From Basilea psittacipulmonis DSM 24701 (GTDB lineage: Bacteria; Pseudomonadota; Gammaproteobacteria; Burkholderiales; Burkholderiaceae_B): a DNA stretch of 64,000 nt. Each line of letters starts with the position of its first letter. The first letter of the stretch is position 1. The DNA lies in contig NZ_CP009238.1 in the NCBI RefSeq assembly GCF_000743945.1, forward strand, positions 1,612,001 to 1,676,000, written 5' to 3'. The notes beneath the pieces were generated by a model. The model worked only from the letters and a program-made list of their open reading frames with translations. It was not told the DNA's origin and did not search any database. The translations under genes were made by a program, and so were the position numbers. Positions 1-6,829 of this stretch are shown here, piece by piece.

Positions 1-6
1 TGACAT
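1..6 (-). CDS. Start of a phage gene running off the left edge (partial)
   Basis: On the minus strand an ATG at 6-4 follows a good Shine-Dalgarno (AGGAGA at 18-13) with a 6-nt spacer, just after the stop of the preceding phage gene. Only two codons are inside the window, so no product can be named. Its position after TerL, GNAT and the small beta-rich protein suggests a virion-structure gene, which is inference only. Confidence 0.45.
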
Positions 7-8
7 AA

Positions 9-464
9 CTATTCTCCTGTAATGACAATGGTGTTTAAATCTGATGAGCGTGAAGCAAGTAGATGAGCTTGGTCAGTAAACTCCTCTTCTGCCTCCTGCA
101 CGCTTTTAGCTTGTGTTGGGAAGATCATGGTTAAGTACGTATCCTCGTGTGCCATAAACATCTGCTTACGATGCTTGCTTGCTGGCAGAACCTGATATCC
201 ATTTACAAAAATCTCCTTATCGCCCACATACACCGTGGTGGTGCCTTGAACGATTAACAAAGTGCTTCTTTTAATCAACACCCCAGTGATAATGGCTCCA
301 GCTGGAATCTTGATGGTTCTTGCATACATGCCCGCATGAATCACGTGGTGCGTAGGAATCTCAATTTGCTCAAGCTCCATTAACTTTTCTTCAACCTGAT
401 GAACTTTTTCGATTTGTTCATCGGTCATACTGGGTACGACTATCGTGCTAGGAAGATTCATCAA
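9..464 (-). CDS. Phage protein of unknown function, cupin-like beta-rich fold possible
   Basis: 151-residue protein in the late-gene direction, following the GNAT gene with a 4-bp stop/start overlap. The first 35 residues are acidic and helical in character. The middle (about 40-125) alternates hydrophobic residues with Gly/Pro turns (HAGMYARTIKIPAG, LLIVQGTTTVYV), a pattern resembling a small cupin or jelly-roll. No catalytic motif was recognised. Related small proteins occur between terminase and portal genes in some Burkholderiales and Neisseria prophages, but I cannot name the family from sequence alone. The first two codons are both Met; either may be used. Confidence 0.7.
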   Translation of the reverse strand: MMNLPSTIVVPSMTDEQIEKVHQVEEKLMELEQIEIPTHHVIHAGMYARTIKIPAGAIITGVLIKRSTLLIVQGTTTVYVGDKEIFVNGYQVLPASKHRKQMFMAHEDTYLTMIFPTQAKSVQEAEEEFTDQAHLLASRSSDLNTIVITGE

Positions 465-907
465 AGCTCCTTAAAGTAAAAGGTGTTCGTTGCTTTAAAC
501 CCATGACGAGGAAGTACTTTTTCTAAAGCACCTCCTATCGGGGCACTTGCAAAGACACCTACCGCCCCACACGCTTTGGCCAACTCTTGAGCTTGCTTCA
601 AAAGGCGTAAGCCCACTCCACCTTTTCTAGCAGATGGACTCACAAAAAACGCATCCGTTGCGACAATAAGTTGACTGTGGTGAAGCGTCTTGCTAAAGAC
701 TAGTATTAACCCACCCACTAATCTATTGTCTCCAAAAGCCCCTAACACACGTGTTAAACCTGACTTTTCTAAATGCCGATACGCTTCTTTGTTGACAGGA
801 CCATATAAAGGAGCTCGCCCACCATCTTGAGTGTATTGCTCCACTACTTCTTCAAAATCTGGATGATTAAATAGCTCATCCATCGTCAACTCTCGTATCG
901 TTACCAT
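461..907 (-). CDS. Phage-encoded GNAT-family N-acyltransferase
   Basis: 148 residues from the ATG at 907, chosen because an AGAGGA Shine-Dalgarno lies just upstream; an upstream ATG would add 15 residues without such a site. The GNAT fold is indicated by a beta-strand ending ...VATDAFFVSPSARKGGVG, where the R-K-G-G-V-G segment (about residues 93-98) fits the acetyl-CoA pyrophosphate loop (Q/RxxGxG/A), followed by the helix LRLLKQAQELAKACGAVGV. The substrate is unknown. It sits between TerL and the late genes, so it may modify a phage or host protein during infection (inference). Family assignment is fairly firm; role is not. Confidence 0.8.
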   Translation of the reverse strand: MVTIRELTMDELFNHPDFEEVVEQYTQDGGRAPLYGPVNKEAYRHLEKSGLTRVLGAFGDNRLVGGLILVFSKTLHHSQLIVATDAFFVSPSARKGGVGLRLLKQAQELAKACGAVGVFASAPIGGALEKVLPRHGFKATNTFYFKEL

Positions 908-969
908 AAAAAATCCTCTTTCTTGATTGCATATTAATGGGTAAAAATACACCTATGCACACCCCCTCT

Positions 970-2583
970 TTAGTAAGGCTGTGCATAGGGGTCGTAGTCT
1001 TGATTGGTTTTGGCGTAAGGGTTGTATTGACTGCTGGTTCGGCTTAACGTTTGCAAGACTTTAAGCTTAGCCGTATCCATCAACGCGAGGATGTAGGCAC
1101 TACCATAGTCTGGCGATCGTCCGATTCGTTTAATAATCTCGTCTCGGCTTTCAACCTGAATCACATTGCCTTGCATTTTCCACTTGGGTGCACATAAATC
1201 AGCCAGTAATTTACTGTCTGGAGGCAATGCTATTCCTGTATTGTTAGCTGGATCTAACGCCTCTCGCATTTTCCACCAGAGCTGTGAGCGTAAATTTTTA
1301 AATCGCAACCTACCCGATTCATCAGTCTGGGTGGCGGACTCTGCAACGTTTACGCCAACCACTTGTATGCCCATCTCTTGAATAAAGTCGTATGGACTTG
1401 CTCCTACACCAATAACGTCTAGATGAATCACCGCATCGTCTCGTCTTGATGCGATAATCAATCCTGCAGTCTGAGGTCCGTTTGGGGTTTGTGTGCCCGG
1501 GTAAGCAATCGGCTCATCAAACCACATCCCATGTCGTCTAGCGATAACCGTGCTGTCTTTGCCACCACGAGCAATGTCTACGCCCATTGAGTCCATAGGT
1601 GGCAGTCGACTAGGTTTGTGCCAACGAGATTGTGCTAGTTCCACCCAGTGCGTTGGGATAACCTGATACACATCATCTTCAATCCCCGCCGAGAAGTCGC
1701 CATTTAACATCTGTGAGCGTAAAGGTTCTGGTAATGCCTGCAAAGTTGTCAAATAGCCCGTGTTCAGCAAATAAGGGTTATCCGTGATTCGTGACGGAAT
1801 AAACGTTCTACTCATGGGTCTGATGATTTGCGTAGCATCGTACTGGCCTCTGTCAAAACCATAAACGGGCTCACCGTCAATCAGTACAAACTCATCCGAC
1901 CTATCTAGCCAAAGGTCTCTGCCGTTAGGATGTGCATCGTCCGCAGGCAAACTCGCCGCATAACGAATCTCGCCTGACTGTGCGGGATTGGGGAATTTTT
2001 TATCCAACCAAGGTGCAAAGAAGTCGATAATCCACCTACCCTCAGCAGTTGTCGGTGGGTTAAAGGTGAGCAGTGCTTGACACTTCTGTCCAGGCGTGGT
2101 TGTCCTTAGCCACCCCAGCAAAAAGCGTACTTGATGAGCCAAAAAGTTAGTCGCCTCATCAAAAACCAATAAGTCGTGCGGACGACCTTGATACTTACTT
2201 TCGTCACCGGGATTAGGCGTTGCTCCTAGTTCAATCTGTAGCCCCGGAATCGAAGGCGGTCGCCATACTCCTTTAGTAGAATTAAAGCCTTCAGTATTAC
2301 CTAACAATTCCTCTAGGCGATCGGTTACGCCTGTCAACTCTGTACCTACTCGGCGAAGTATCATTACCTTTTGATGTTGCGTTAAAGCTTTACCACACGC
2401 CAAATCCGTTTTACCGCCTCCTGCTGCACCACCGTAGCCAATGATTTGAGCTTCTGAATCATACGCCTGCATTTGTGGTCCGGGCAAAGGTCGCCAAATT
2501 GCTGTATCTGTATCCAGCAAGTCCAATAACTCTTCCTGTTCACTGGGGGTCAAGTACTGCATTAACTCATCAAGATTCTTCAC
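970..2583 (-). CDS. Terminase large subunit (DNA-packaging ATPase/nuclease)
   Basis: 537 residues. It powers DNA translocation into the prohead and cuts concatemers. The ATPase half shows Walker A GGAAGGGKT (about 51-59) and Walker B LLVFDE (about 138-143). The RNase H-like nuclease half begins at MGVDIARGGKDST, with a candidate metal-binding Asp near residue 336, a second acidic strand VIHLDVIGVG, and a C-terminal RSPDYGSAYILALM segment typical of TerL. It overlaps the end of TerS by 14 bp, the usual TerS-TerL arrangement. Length is normal, and ATPase and nuclease motifs are present. Confidence 0.96.
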   Translation of the reverse strand: MKNLDELMQYLTPSEQEELLDLLDTDTAIWRPLPGPQMQAYDSEAQIIGYGGAAGGGKTDLACGKALTQHQKVMILRRVGTELTGVTDRLEELLGNTEGFNSTKGVWRPPSIPGLQIELGATPNPGDESKYQGRPHDLLVFDEATNFLAHQVRFLLGWLRTTTPGQKCQALLTFNPPTTAEGRWIIDFFAPWLDKKFPNPAQSGEIRYAASLPADDAHPNGRDLWLDRSDEFVLIDGEPVYGFDRGQYDATQIIRPMSRTFIPSRITDNPYLLNTGYLTTLQALPEPLRSQMLNGDFSAGIEDDVYQVIPTHWVELAQSRWHKPSRLPPMDSMGVDIARGGKDSTVIARRHGMWFDEPIAYPGTQTPNGPQTAGLIIASRRDDAVIHLDVIGVGASPYDFIQEMGIQVVGVNVAESATQTDESGRLRFKNLRSQLWWKMREALDPANNTGIALPPDSKLLADLCAPKWKMQGNVIQVESRDEIIKRIGRSPDYGSAYILALMDTAKLKVLQTLSRTSSQYNPYAKTNQDYDPYAQPY

Positions 2584-3076
2584 GGTAACCTCGTTTCTTG
2601 GCTTTGGCCAACAATGAATTTAGTCGCGAAAGTCTGACCGTTTCGCTAATTTCTACTGGACCGCCTTCATTGCCTGTTAGCTCAATCTTGCTTGTATCGC
2701 CATACTTTCTAGGCGACATGCGGGCTAAAACCCATTTACGCGTATCGGCTTGCAAACGTGCTTTAGCGATACTGGCAAAATCCTCTGGAATGTTATCCAC
2801 TAATTCCAACAGTTCATCATGAATAAGGTCAGCATGAACTTCCCTTGCTCGTGTGTAGTTGTCCGAAAAATCGCTATACTCTCTTAACCACAAATACACG
2901 GTAGATCGCACAGGCATATCAGCTTGTTCGCAAATCTGCTTTAAGCTCAACCCTTGTTCTAACTGCTCACAGATTTTATTGGCCACCTCCTTGCTGTATT
3001 GAGTAGGCCTGCCTTTTTTAATTTTCCCAACTGGTCCAGACTTGGACTTTTTGCTTTTTGATTTTTCCACTGCCAT
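2570..3076 (-). CDS. Terminase small subunit
   Basis: 168 residues. The N-terminus is Lys/Ser-rich (about 20 residues), then an HTH (about 32-70: SKEVANKICEQL, SLKQICEQADMP, STVYLWLREY) of the type TerS proteins use to bind the pac/cos site, then helices for oligomerisation and a C-terminal RLNSLLAKAKKRG tail. It directly precedes and overlaps TerL. The first 59 bp overlap the preceding HTH gene in another frame. Assignment rests on HTH type, length and position before TerL. Confidence 0.9.
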   Translation of the reverse strand: MAVEKSKSKKSKSGPVGKIKKGRPTQYSKEVANKICEQLEQGLSLKQICEQADMPVRSTVYLWLREYSDFSDNYTRAREVHADLIHDELLELVDNIPEDFASIAKARLQADTRKWVLARMSPRKYGDTSKIELTGNEGGPVEISETVRLSRLNSLLAKAKKRGYREES

Positions 3077-3302
3077 TTAATGCTCTCCATTCAAACGTTA
3101 AAGTTGCTCGTCTCTTATAAGTGCAAATCGATGCAATCGTATTTTTTGACACACCAAACCGACAAGCCAGTTGCTGATAAGAAAGCCCTTCATCCTCGTG
3201 TAGACTTCTTATCTCATCAACCTGCTTGTCTGTCAGTTTTGACTTCGGATGACCTTCCCCCACCCGGCAACCCGACTCTGAAACCGGTATTTTTTTAGTC
3301 AA
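3018..3302 (-). CDS. Small phage helix-turn-helix protein
   Basis: 94 residues starting at a TTG at 3302, with AGGGG about 6 nt upstream as Shine-Dalgarno. Residues about 20-65 form an HTH (SKLTDKQVDEIRSLHEDEG, SYQQLACRFGVSKNTIASI) like those next to phage HNH nucleases and in small regulators. The last 19 codons overlap the start of TerS in another frame, so the C-terminus (GKIKKQKVQVWTSWEN) may be an unselected run-on. It lies at the early/late junction, where a late regulator would be expected; that role is inference. Confidence 0.65.
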   Translation of the reverse strand: MTKKIPVSESGCRVGEGHPKSKLTDKQVDEIRSLHEDEGLSYQQLACRFGVSKNTIASICTYKRRATLTFEWRALNGSGKIKKQKVQVWTSWEN

Positions 3303-3426
3303 TATAAGCCCCTATGCAACCCAATATGCATACCACAATCAGTATGCAAACAATTTGAATTGATTCAAATATCCAGTCATTACCATGCCACTTTTCAGCT
3401 TTTGTTCGTTTCTTAATCTCTTGCAT
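3295..3426 (-). CDS. Small single-pass membrane protein (43 aa)
   Basis: Short frame from ATG at 3426 to TAA at 3295. It starts inside the last codons of the nuclease gene and ends overlapping the HTH start, so it fills an otherwise empty gap in the operon. The first 20 residues are charged (MQEIKKRTKAEKWHGND), then a strongly hydrophobic stretch of about 20 residues (IQIVCILIVVCILGCIGAY) fits one transmembrane helix with three Cys. Function unknown. Tight overlap on both sides supports a real gene, but the Shine-Dalgarno is weak. Confidence 0.55.
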   Translation of the reverse strand: MQEIKKRTKAEKWHGNDWIFESIQIVCILIVVCILGCIGAYID

Positions 3427-3808
3427 TGACCGCCTCCAATACCCAATTCAAAGCGGATAAACTTCTAACTTCCTGTCCCGTAAACCTATACACCTGCCAG
3501 CCCATTAACGTGGCTGTGTTGTATTTTTCACAGTCAGCGATAAAACCTTTGGCTCTAGTGTGACGACCATTTGTCCATACTCCGCCTTCAATTTCCACTG
3601 CAATTTTCTTTTCAGGCATCGCAAAGTCAAACTTCCATTTGCGAGTTGGGTGAAATTTAAACTCACGTTCAAAACTCAAATCAGAGGCTTTTAACTGCTG
3701 TTCAAACATCTTCTCAAGGACACTTTCTTTTCTGCTTCTACTGAGCTTTCTTTTAATGCTTGCTTTTTGCTGAACGAGGGCTTGATATTCTCGTGATGTC
3801 AATCTCAT
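3413..3808 (-). CDS. PD-(D/E)XK / DUF559-type phage endonuclease
   Basis: 131 residues. The basic helical N-terminus (ASIKRKLSRSRKESVLEKMFEQQL) is followed by a nuclease core: FEREFKFHPTRKWKFDFAMPEKKIAVEIEGG, with a candidate catalytic Glu, the Asp of DFA and the ExE of VEIEG, then a Vsr/DUF559-like GRHTRAKGFIADCEKYN helix and a final strand GWQVYRFTG. It overlaps the helicase-loader gene by 4 bp. In lambdoid replication operons this position often holds a Holliday-junction or structure-specific nuclease (RusA/NinB analogues), so a similar role is plausible but unproven. Confidence 0.8.
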   Translation of the reverse strand: MRLTSREYQALVQQKASIKRKLSRSRKESVLEKMFEQQLKASDLSFEREFKFHPTRKWKFDFAMPEKKIAVEIEGGVWTNGRHTRAKGFIADCEKYNTATLMGWQVYRFTGQEVRSLSALNWVLEAVNARD

Positions 3809-4569
3809 GCTTTACTCCTGTAGCTTCCCCAAACGCAGTTAATCAGCTTGCCACCGTCTTCTCTCAAACGGTCAATTGCTCTTTCTCCCAACAAATTAGA
3901 CAACTCTTTAATTTCTAAATTGGTCACCAGAATGGTTGCTTTATTCGCGTTATATCGGCTATTGATTAACGAAAAAAGTCTAGACTTCTCAAAGTCACTG
4001 TCATTAATGCCTACTTCATCTAACACTAGCAACGAGGGTTTTTCTAGCTTACGCATAATATCCCATTCCGTTTCTTGGTAATCCACTCCTTTACGACGCT
4101 CCCATGAGTCTTTAATTCGGTTTGCAACATCCGTTACAGTCGTGAAGTAGCATGAAATACCATCAAGATACCTATCAATCAATGTATTCAAGATCGCTAG
4201 TGCCAAGTGAGTTTTTCCTGCCCCTACACCACCAGAGATTATGAGAGAACGTCCTACATGGTCTTTAAACTCATTAGCAAACACCTGACATATCTCTTTT
4301 GCCTGTAACTGCTCGGGACTATTTACCACGAAATTATCAAAATTTTTGTTTATGTAACGTTCAGGAATATTCGCAATTCTTTGAGAACGAGTTTTTAACA
4401 AAAGTCGATTAGCTGCACGTTCTTCCTGCTCCAAACGTTCTTTACGGCACTTAGGACACTCTCCTTTATCGTCCTTATACGCGATATTCTCGTACGCTCC
4501 ATGCACCTCACACGTGCCTGTAACTACGCTAAAATTTGGCGAATTAAATACTTCTAGTAACGTTTTCAT
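3805..4569 (-). CDS. DnaC/IstB-like replicative helicase loader
   Basis: 254 residues. The N-terminal zinc-ribbon-like segment has C-x-V-H (about 19-22) and C-P-K-C (about 38-41). The AAA+ domain follows, with Walker A GGVGAGKT (about 113-120), Walker B LLVLDEVG, sensor segment ATILVTNLE and a C-terminal RAIDRLREDGG arginine-finger region. It would load the host DnaB helicase at the phage origin. It overlaps the upstream initiator gene by one base (TAATG), so the two are probably translationally coupled, like lambda O-P. Confidence 0.92.
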   Translation of the reverse strand: MKTLLEVFNSPNFSVVTGTCEVHGAYENIAYKDDKGECPKCRKERLEQEERAANRLLLKTRSQRIANIPERYINKNFDNFVVNSPEQLQAKEICQVFANEFKDHVGRSLIISGGVGAGKTHLALAILNTLIDRYLDGISCYFTTVTDVANRIKDSWERRKGVDYQETEWDIMRKLEKPSLLVLDEVGINDSDFEKSRLFSLINSRYNANKATILVTNLEIKELSNLLGERAIDRLREDGGKLINCVWGSYRSKA

Positions 4570-5597
4570 TAAAAATCTCCTACTACTGGCACATTGCCGT
4601 AATACTCTTTGGTAAAGTTATTCCATTTGCCCAACGTTGACTTACCTTTGGATTGGTTGTTAGAGTCTTGCCAATTCCATGACGCTTTAAACCCTTGCCA
4701 ACCGCGTTCAATGGCAATCCTAATTGCTTGTTCTGTTGTTAGCCCTGCTTTTTGTGCTTCGTTTTCAAAGCCTCTTAAAGCGGTCTCAGTGATTTTTGAT
4801 TTTCGATGAGCAATAAAGTCGTCAGCAAGTTGCCCAGTGATGCCAAATTGGACAAGCAGATCTTTGGTTGATTTTTTTGGTGAGTTTTTAACGGGGGTGA
4901 GGTGAACAGCGTGCGAGTTTTTCTCGCGCGCGTTTATATTATTTATATTATTTATATTATTATCTACTATATTATTATTTATATATATAGGTTCTGGGTG
5001 CAAAATTTTCACCACCCCTAGTGCAGATTTTTCACTAGGTGGTGCAGAATTTTCACCACTTTCTTGTGTAATTTCTTCATTAGGTGGTGCAGAATTTTCA
5101 CCACCTAGTGCAAAATTTTCACCACCTAGTGCAAAATTTTCACCACCTAGTGCAATTTTTTCACCACCACCTAGTGCAGAATTTTCACCACCTAGTGCAA
5201 AATTTTCACCACCTAGTGCAGAATTTTCACCACCTAGTGCAAAATTTTCACCACCTAGTGCAAAATTTTCACCACCTAGTGCAATTTTTTCACCACCTAG
5301 TGCAATATTTTCACTAGGTATCTGCTTCCAATTTTCAGGGTGCAATTGATACACATTGCTACCACGTCCATCATTAGTTTTTCTTTCAAACACAGTTAGC
5401 ATTTTTAACGCTTGCATTTGTTTGATATGCTGAATGACTGTACGACGAGATACCTCACACTGCCTAGCAATGTCAGCATAGCTCGGATAGCAATAACCTT
5501 CATCATTGGCATTATCTGCCAATTTCAACAAAATAAGCTTTTTAGTGCTGTCCCCTATTTTGCTCTCTAACACCCTTGTGATAAGTTTGATGCTCAT
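4569..5597 (-). CDS. Phage replication initiator (lambda O-like) with internal iterons
   Basis: 342 residues. The N-terminal winged HTH (about 10-75: SYADIARQCEVSRRTVIQHIKQM) is the origin-binding domain seen in lambda-O-like and other phage replisome organisers. Residues about 94-175 are a heptad repeat A-L-G-G-E-N-F/S, encoded by 21-bp DNA repeats. The linker after it (INNNIVDNNINN) is encoded by the AT-rich block. The C-terminal helical domain (about 245-320, LLVQFGITGQLADDF, ALRGFENEAQKAGL) probably binds the loader encoded next. N-terminal binder, iterons inside the gene, then AT-rich DNA is the lambda O/ori layout. Confidence 0.88.
   Translation of the reverse strand: MSIKLITRVLESKIGDSTKKLILLKLADNANDEGYCYPSYADIARQCEVSRRTVIQHIKQMQALKMLTVFERKTNDGRGSNVYQLHPENWKQIPSENIALGGEKIALGGENFALGGENFALGGENSALGGENFALGGENSALGGGEKIALGGENFALGGENFALGGENSAPPNEEITQESGENSAPPSEKSALGVVKILHPEPIYINNNIVDNNINNINNINAREKNSHAVHLTPVKNSPKKSTKDLLVQFGITGQLADDFIAHRKSKITETALRGFENEAQKAGLTTEQAIRIAIERGWQGFKASWNWQDSNNQSKGKSTLGKWNNFTKEYYGNVPVVGDF
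4932..4990. other. AT-rich block: probable DNA-unwinding element of the phage origin
   Basis: About 58 bp of almost pure A/T, including three consecutive copies of a 9-bp TATATTATT-type direct repeat (4935-4962), located immediately downstream (in gene direction) of the iteron array inside the initiator gene. In lambda the AT-rich unwinding region has the same relative position inside O. Confidence 0.6.
4998..5314. repeat. 21-bp-period iteron array: probable phage replication origin
   Basis: Eleven tandem copies of a unit containing GTGCARAATTTTCAC start at 5087, 5108, 5129, 5150, 5174, 5195, 5216, 5237, 5258, 5279 and 5300; nine intervals are 21 bp and one is 24 bp. Three further cores start at 4998, 5021 and 5042. 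The core is nearly palindromic (GTG-C-AAAATTTT-CAC), and 21 bp is two helical turns, placing copies on one DNA face. The copy at 4998 keeps the DNA motif but is read in another frame (VVKILH rather than GGENFA), suggesting that selection is on DNA. Confidence 0.75.
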
Positions 5598-5599
5598 AT

Positions 5600-5797
5600 T
5601 TAATCCTCCACTAAACGATAGCGTGCATAATGCTTTTCGCCATCTTCAACAATCTCTGTGACGATGTTGTAGCCCTCGCGTCTCAAATCAAAAATTCTTG
5701 CCCCAAGCCGAAAACAACCGAAAAGATTTAATGCGTCTATCGGTGTGATCGGATTTCCCTTTTTTAAAAATTCTAGAATTTGTTCTGCCTGTGCCAT
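5600..5797 (-). CDS. Small phage winged-helix protein
   Basis: 65 residues from the ATG at 5797, which has AAGGAG 6 nt upstream; the frame remains open further upstream but without a start of comparable quality. Residues MAQAEQILEFLKKGNPITPIDALNLFGCFRLGARIFDLRREGYNIVTE match the small phage HTH proteins of the form ...PIT...DAL..FG..RLGARI.DLR..G, a winged helix with DNA-binding or replication-accessory roles. It lies between the Cro-like gene (overlap at ATGATATG) and the initiator (2-bp gap). The role is not established. Confidence 0.78.
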   Translation of the reverse strand: MAQAEQILEFLKKGNPITPIDALNLFGCFRLGARIFDLRREGYNIVTEIVEDGEKHYARYRLVED

Positions 5798-5798
5798 A

Positions 5799-5999
5799 TC
5801 ATGCTCCTTTATTCTGTTTTGATTTATTTGACTTGATATATGGACCAAACACATCTAAATGCTCAAGCTTGATAGCGGCAGGGATTCCTCGTGTTCGCCA
5901 ATTATTAACTCTCTGATATCCGCCATAACCTAGCCCTAGTATCTCCACGAGCTTCTTAACTCCACCAAGTTCTTGAATAATTTCCTTGTCTGTTTTCAT
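5799..5999 (-). CDS. Cro-like phage regulator (YdaS/Cro-type HTH)
   Basis: 66 residues. Start set at the ATG at 5999 because the leftward promoter (-35 TTGACA, -10 TAATAT) lies at 6065-6037, so an upstream start in this frame would be inside the promoter. The body fits a Cro/YdaS HTH: GGVKKLVEILGLGYGGYQRVNNWRTRGIPAAIKL. It is divergent from the CI-like repressor, with operator half-sites between, as for Cro. No Shine-Dalgarno is visible before this ATG. It would commit the phage to lysis by blocking repressor synthesis (family knowledge). Confidence 0.85.
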   Translation of the reverse strand: MKTDKEIIQELGGVKKLVEILGLGYGGYQRVNNWRTRGIPAAIKLEHLDVFGPYIKSNKSKQNKGA

Positions 6000-6017
6000 C
6001 GCAAAAAAATAAATACT

Positions 6018-6092
6018 TTGTTTAACAATAATTAATATATTAAACATATAGTTTATAATTGTCAATCATTTTGTTTAACACATTTTGTTTAA
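6018..6092. promoter_or_regulatory. Operator half-sites in the repressor/Cro control region
   Basis: The divergent region carries repeated TTGTTTAA/TTAAACA half-sites: 6018-6025, the dyad TTAAACATATAGTTTAT at 6040-6056, and tandem TTTTGTTTAA at 6069-6078 and 6083-6092. The dyad lies between the -10 and -35 of the leftward promoter, as expected for a repressor site. A near-identical 17-mer lies in the second phage promoter at 8302-8318. Confidence 0.7.
6037..6065 (-). promoter_or_regulatory. Leftward lytic (PR-like) promoter
   Basis: On the minus strand TTGACA (6065-6060), a 17-bp spacer and TAATAT (6042-6037) form a near-consensus sigma70 promoter. It would start transcription near 6030 and read through the cro-like gene, the replication genes and apparently on into the terminase genes, because the genes are packed to the left window edge with few gaps. 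Confidence 0.8.
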
Positions 6093-6128
6093 GAGGTAGT
6101 ATGATTTTTAATCAAGGAGAAAGAAAAT

Positions 6129-6809
6129 ATGGAACTAAGTACAAAACGACTATACGAACTCGTGGCTCGCTCTATCGGCAGAAATGACATTACTCAAACT
6201 GAGTTAGCTAATGAGCTAAACGTATCGCCTCAAACCGTGAACAATTGGGAAAAAAGGGGGATTCCTCCATCGATTGCCGTAGAGGCGGAAGAAAAGTATG
6301 GAGCATCGCCAACATGGTTAATGAAAGGCGTTGGTCAAAACTTAATCATTCATCAACCAGAAGCACATGAAGCTGATTTGATTAGTGTGCCTGTATACAA
6401 CAAAGCAGCGAGTATGGGCTACGGTACTATTTCAGACGAAGAAAAGATAGTTGAATTTGCGACTGTAACCAAAGCATGGATTCGCACGCAGTTCCCACGT
6501 ATTACTAGTATCGATAATCTAGCCATGATTCCTTCAACGGGTGACTCAATGAGCCCGACAATTGCCTCAGGCGAAATTCTCTGGGTGGATACTGGCGTTA
6601 ACACTACAGACGTTGATGGCATTTACGCCATTAGCTTTGGCGATAGATTTTTTGTTAAAAGACTTACATTTAACCCATTAAAACAAGTTTTAACCATATC
6701 TTCAGACAATCCGCTTGCTGGTGATAAATGGGAAGTGACTGAAGAGAATGCTTATGATTTAATCATTCATGGCAAGGTTTTACTGTCGTGGAAGTCGGTT
6801 AAGTTGTAG
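6129..6809 (+). CDS. CI-like prophage repressor (HTH plus S24/LexA peptidase domain)
   Basis: 226 residues. The N-terminal HTH (about 20-60: TQTELANELNVSPQTVNNWEKRG) binds the operators, and the C-terminal S24 domain has catalytic Ser140 (in GDSMSP) and Lys177 (in FFVKRL), the LexA/CI self-cleavage dyad with normal spacing. The expected Ala-Gly cleavage bond aligns with Met96-Gly97 (AASMGYG). It should keep the prophage silent and be inactivated through RecA during SOS (family knowledge). SD AAGGAG lies at about 6114-6119. Two unknown genes follow in the same operon, up to the terminator at 8173. Confidence 0.94.
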   Translation: MELSTKRLYELVARSIGRNDITQTELANELNVSPQTVNNWEKRGIPPSIAVEAEEKYGASPTWLMKGVGQNLIIHQPEAHEADLISVPVYNKAASMGYGTISDEEKIVEFATVTKAWIRTQFPRITSIDNLAMIPSTGDSMSPTIASGEILWVDTGVNTTDVDGIYAISFGDRFFVKRLTFNPLKQVLTISSDNPLAGDKWEVTEENAYDLIIHGKVLLSWKSVKL

Positions 6810-6829
6810 AAAGTTAATAAGGAGGGGTA

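Noticed and set aside
1-464. Naming the first minus-strand gene as a tail or head protein
   Set aside because: Only 6 bp of the next gene are in the window and the 151-residue protein shows no decisive motif.
970-2583. Plus-strand frame at 1166-1381 and others opposite the terminase
   Set aside because: They lie antisense to a well-conserved gene, have no start signals and no recognisable domain.
4998-5314. CRISPR array
   Set aside because: Spacers are absent: units are contiguous and 21 bp long, inside a coding gene, with no cas genes in the window.
5084-5317. Plus-strand open frame with a repeated VQNFHHL peptide
   Set aside because: It is the opposite-strand reading of the initiator's 21-bp repeats. 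It has no Shine-Dalgarno and no independent evidence, so it is treated as a shadow.
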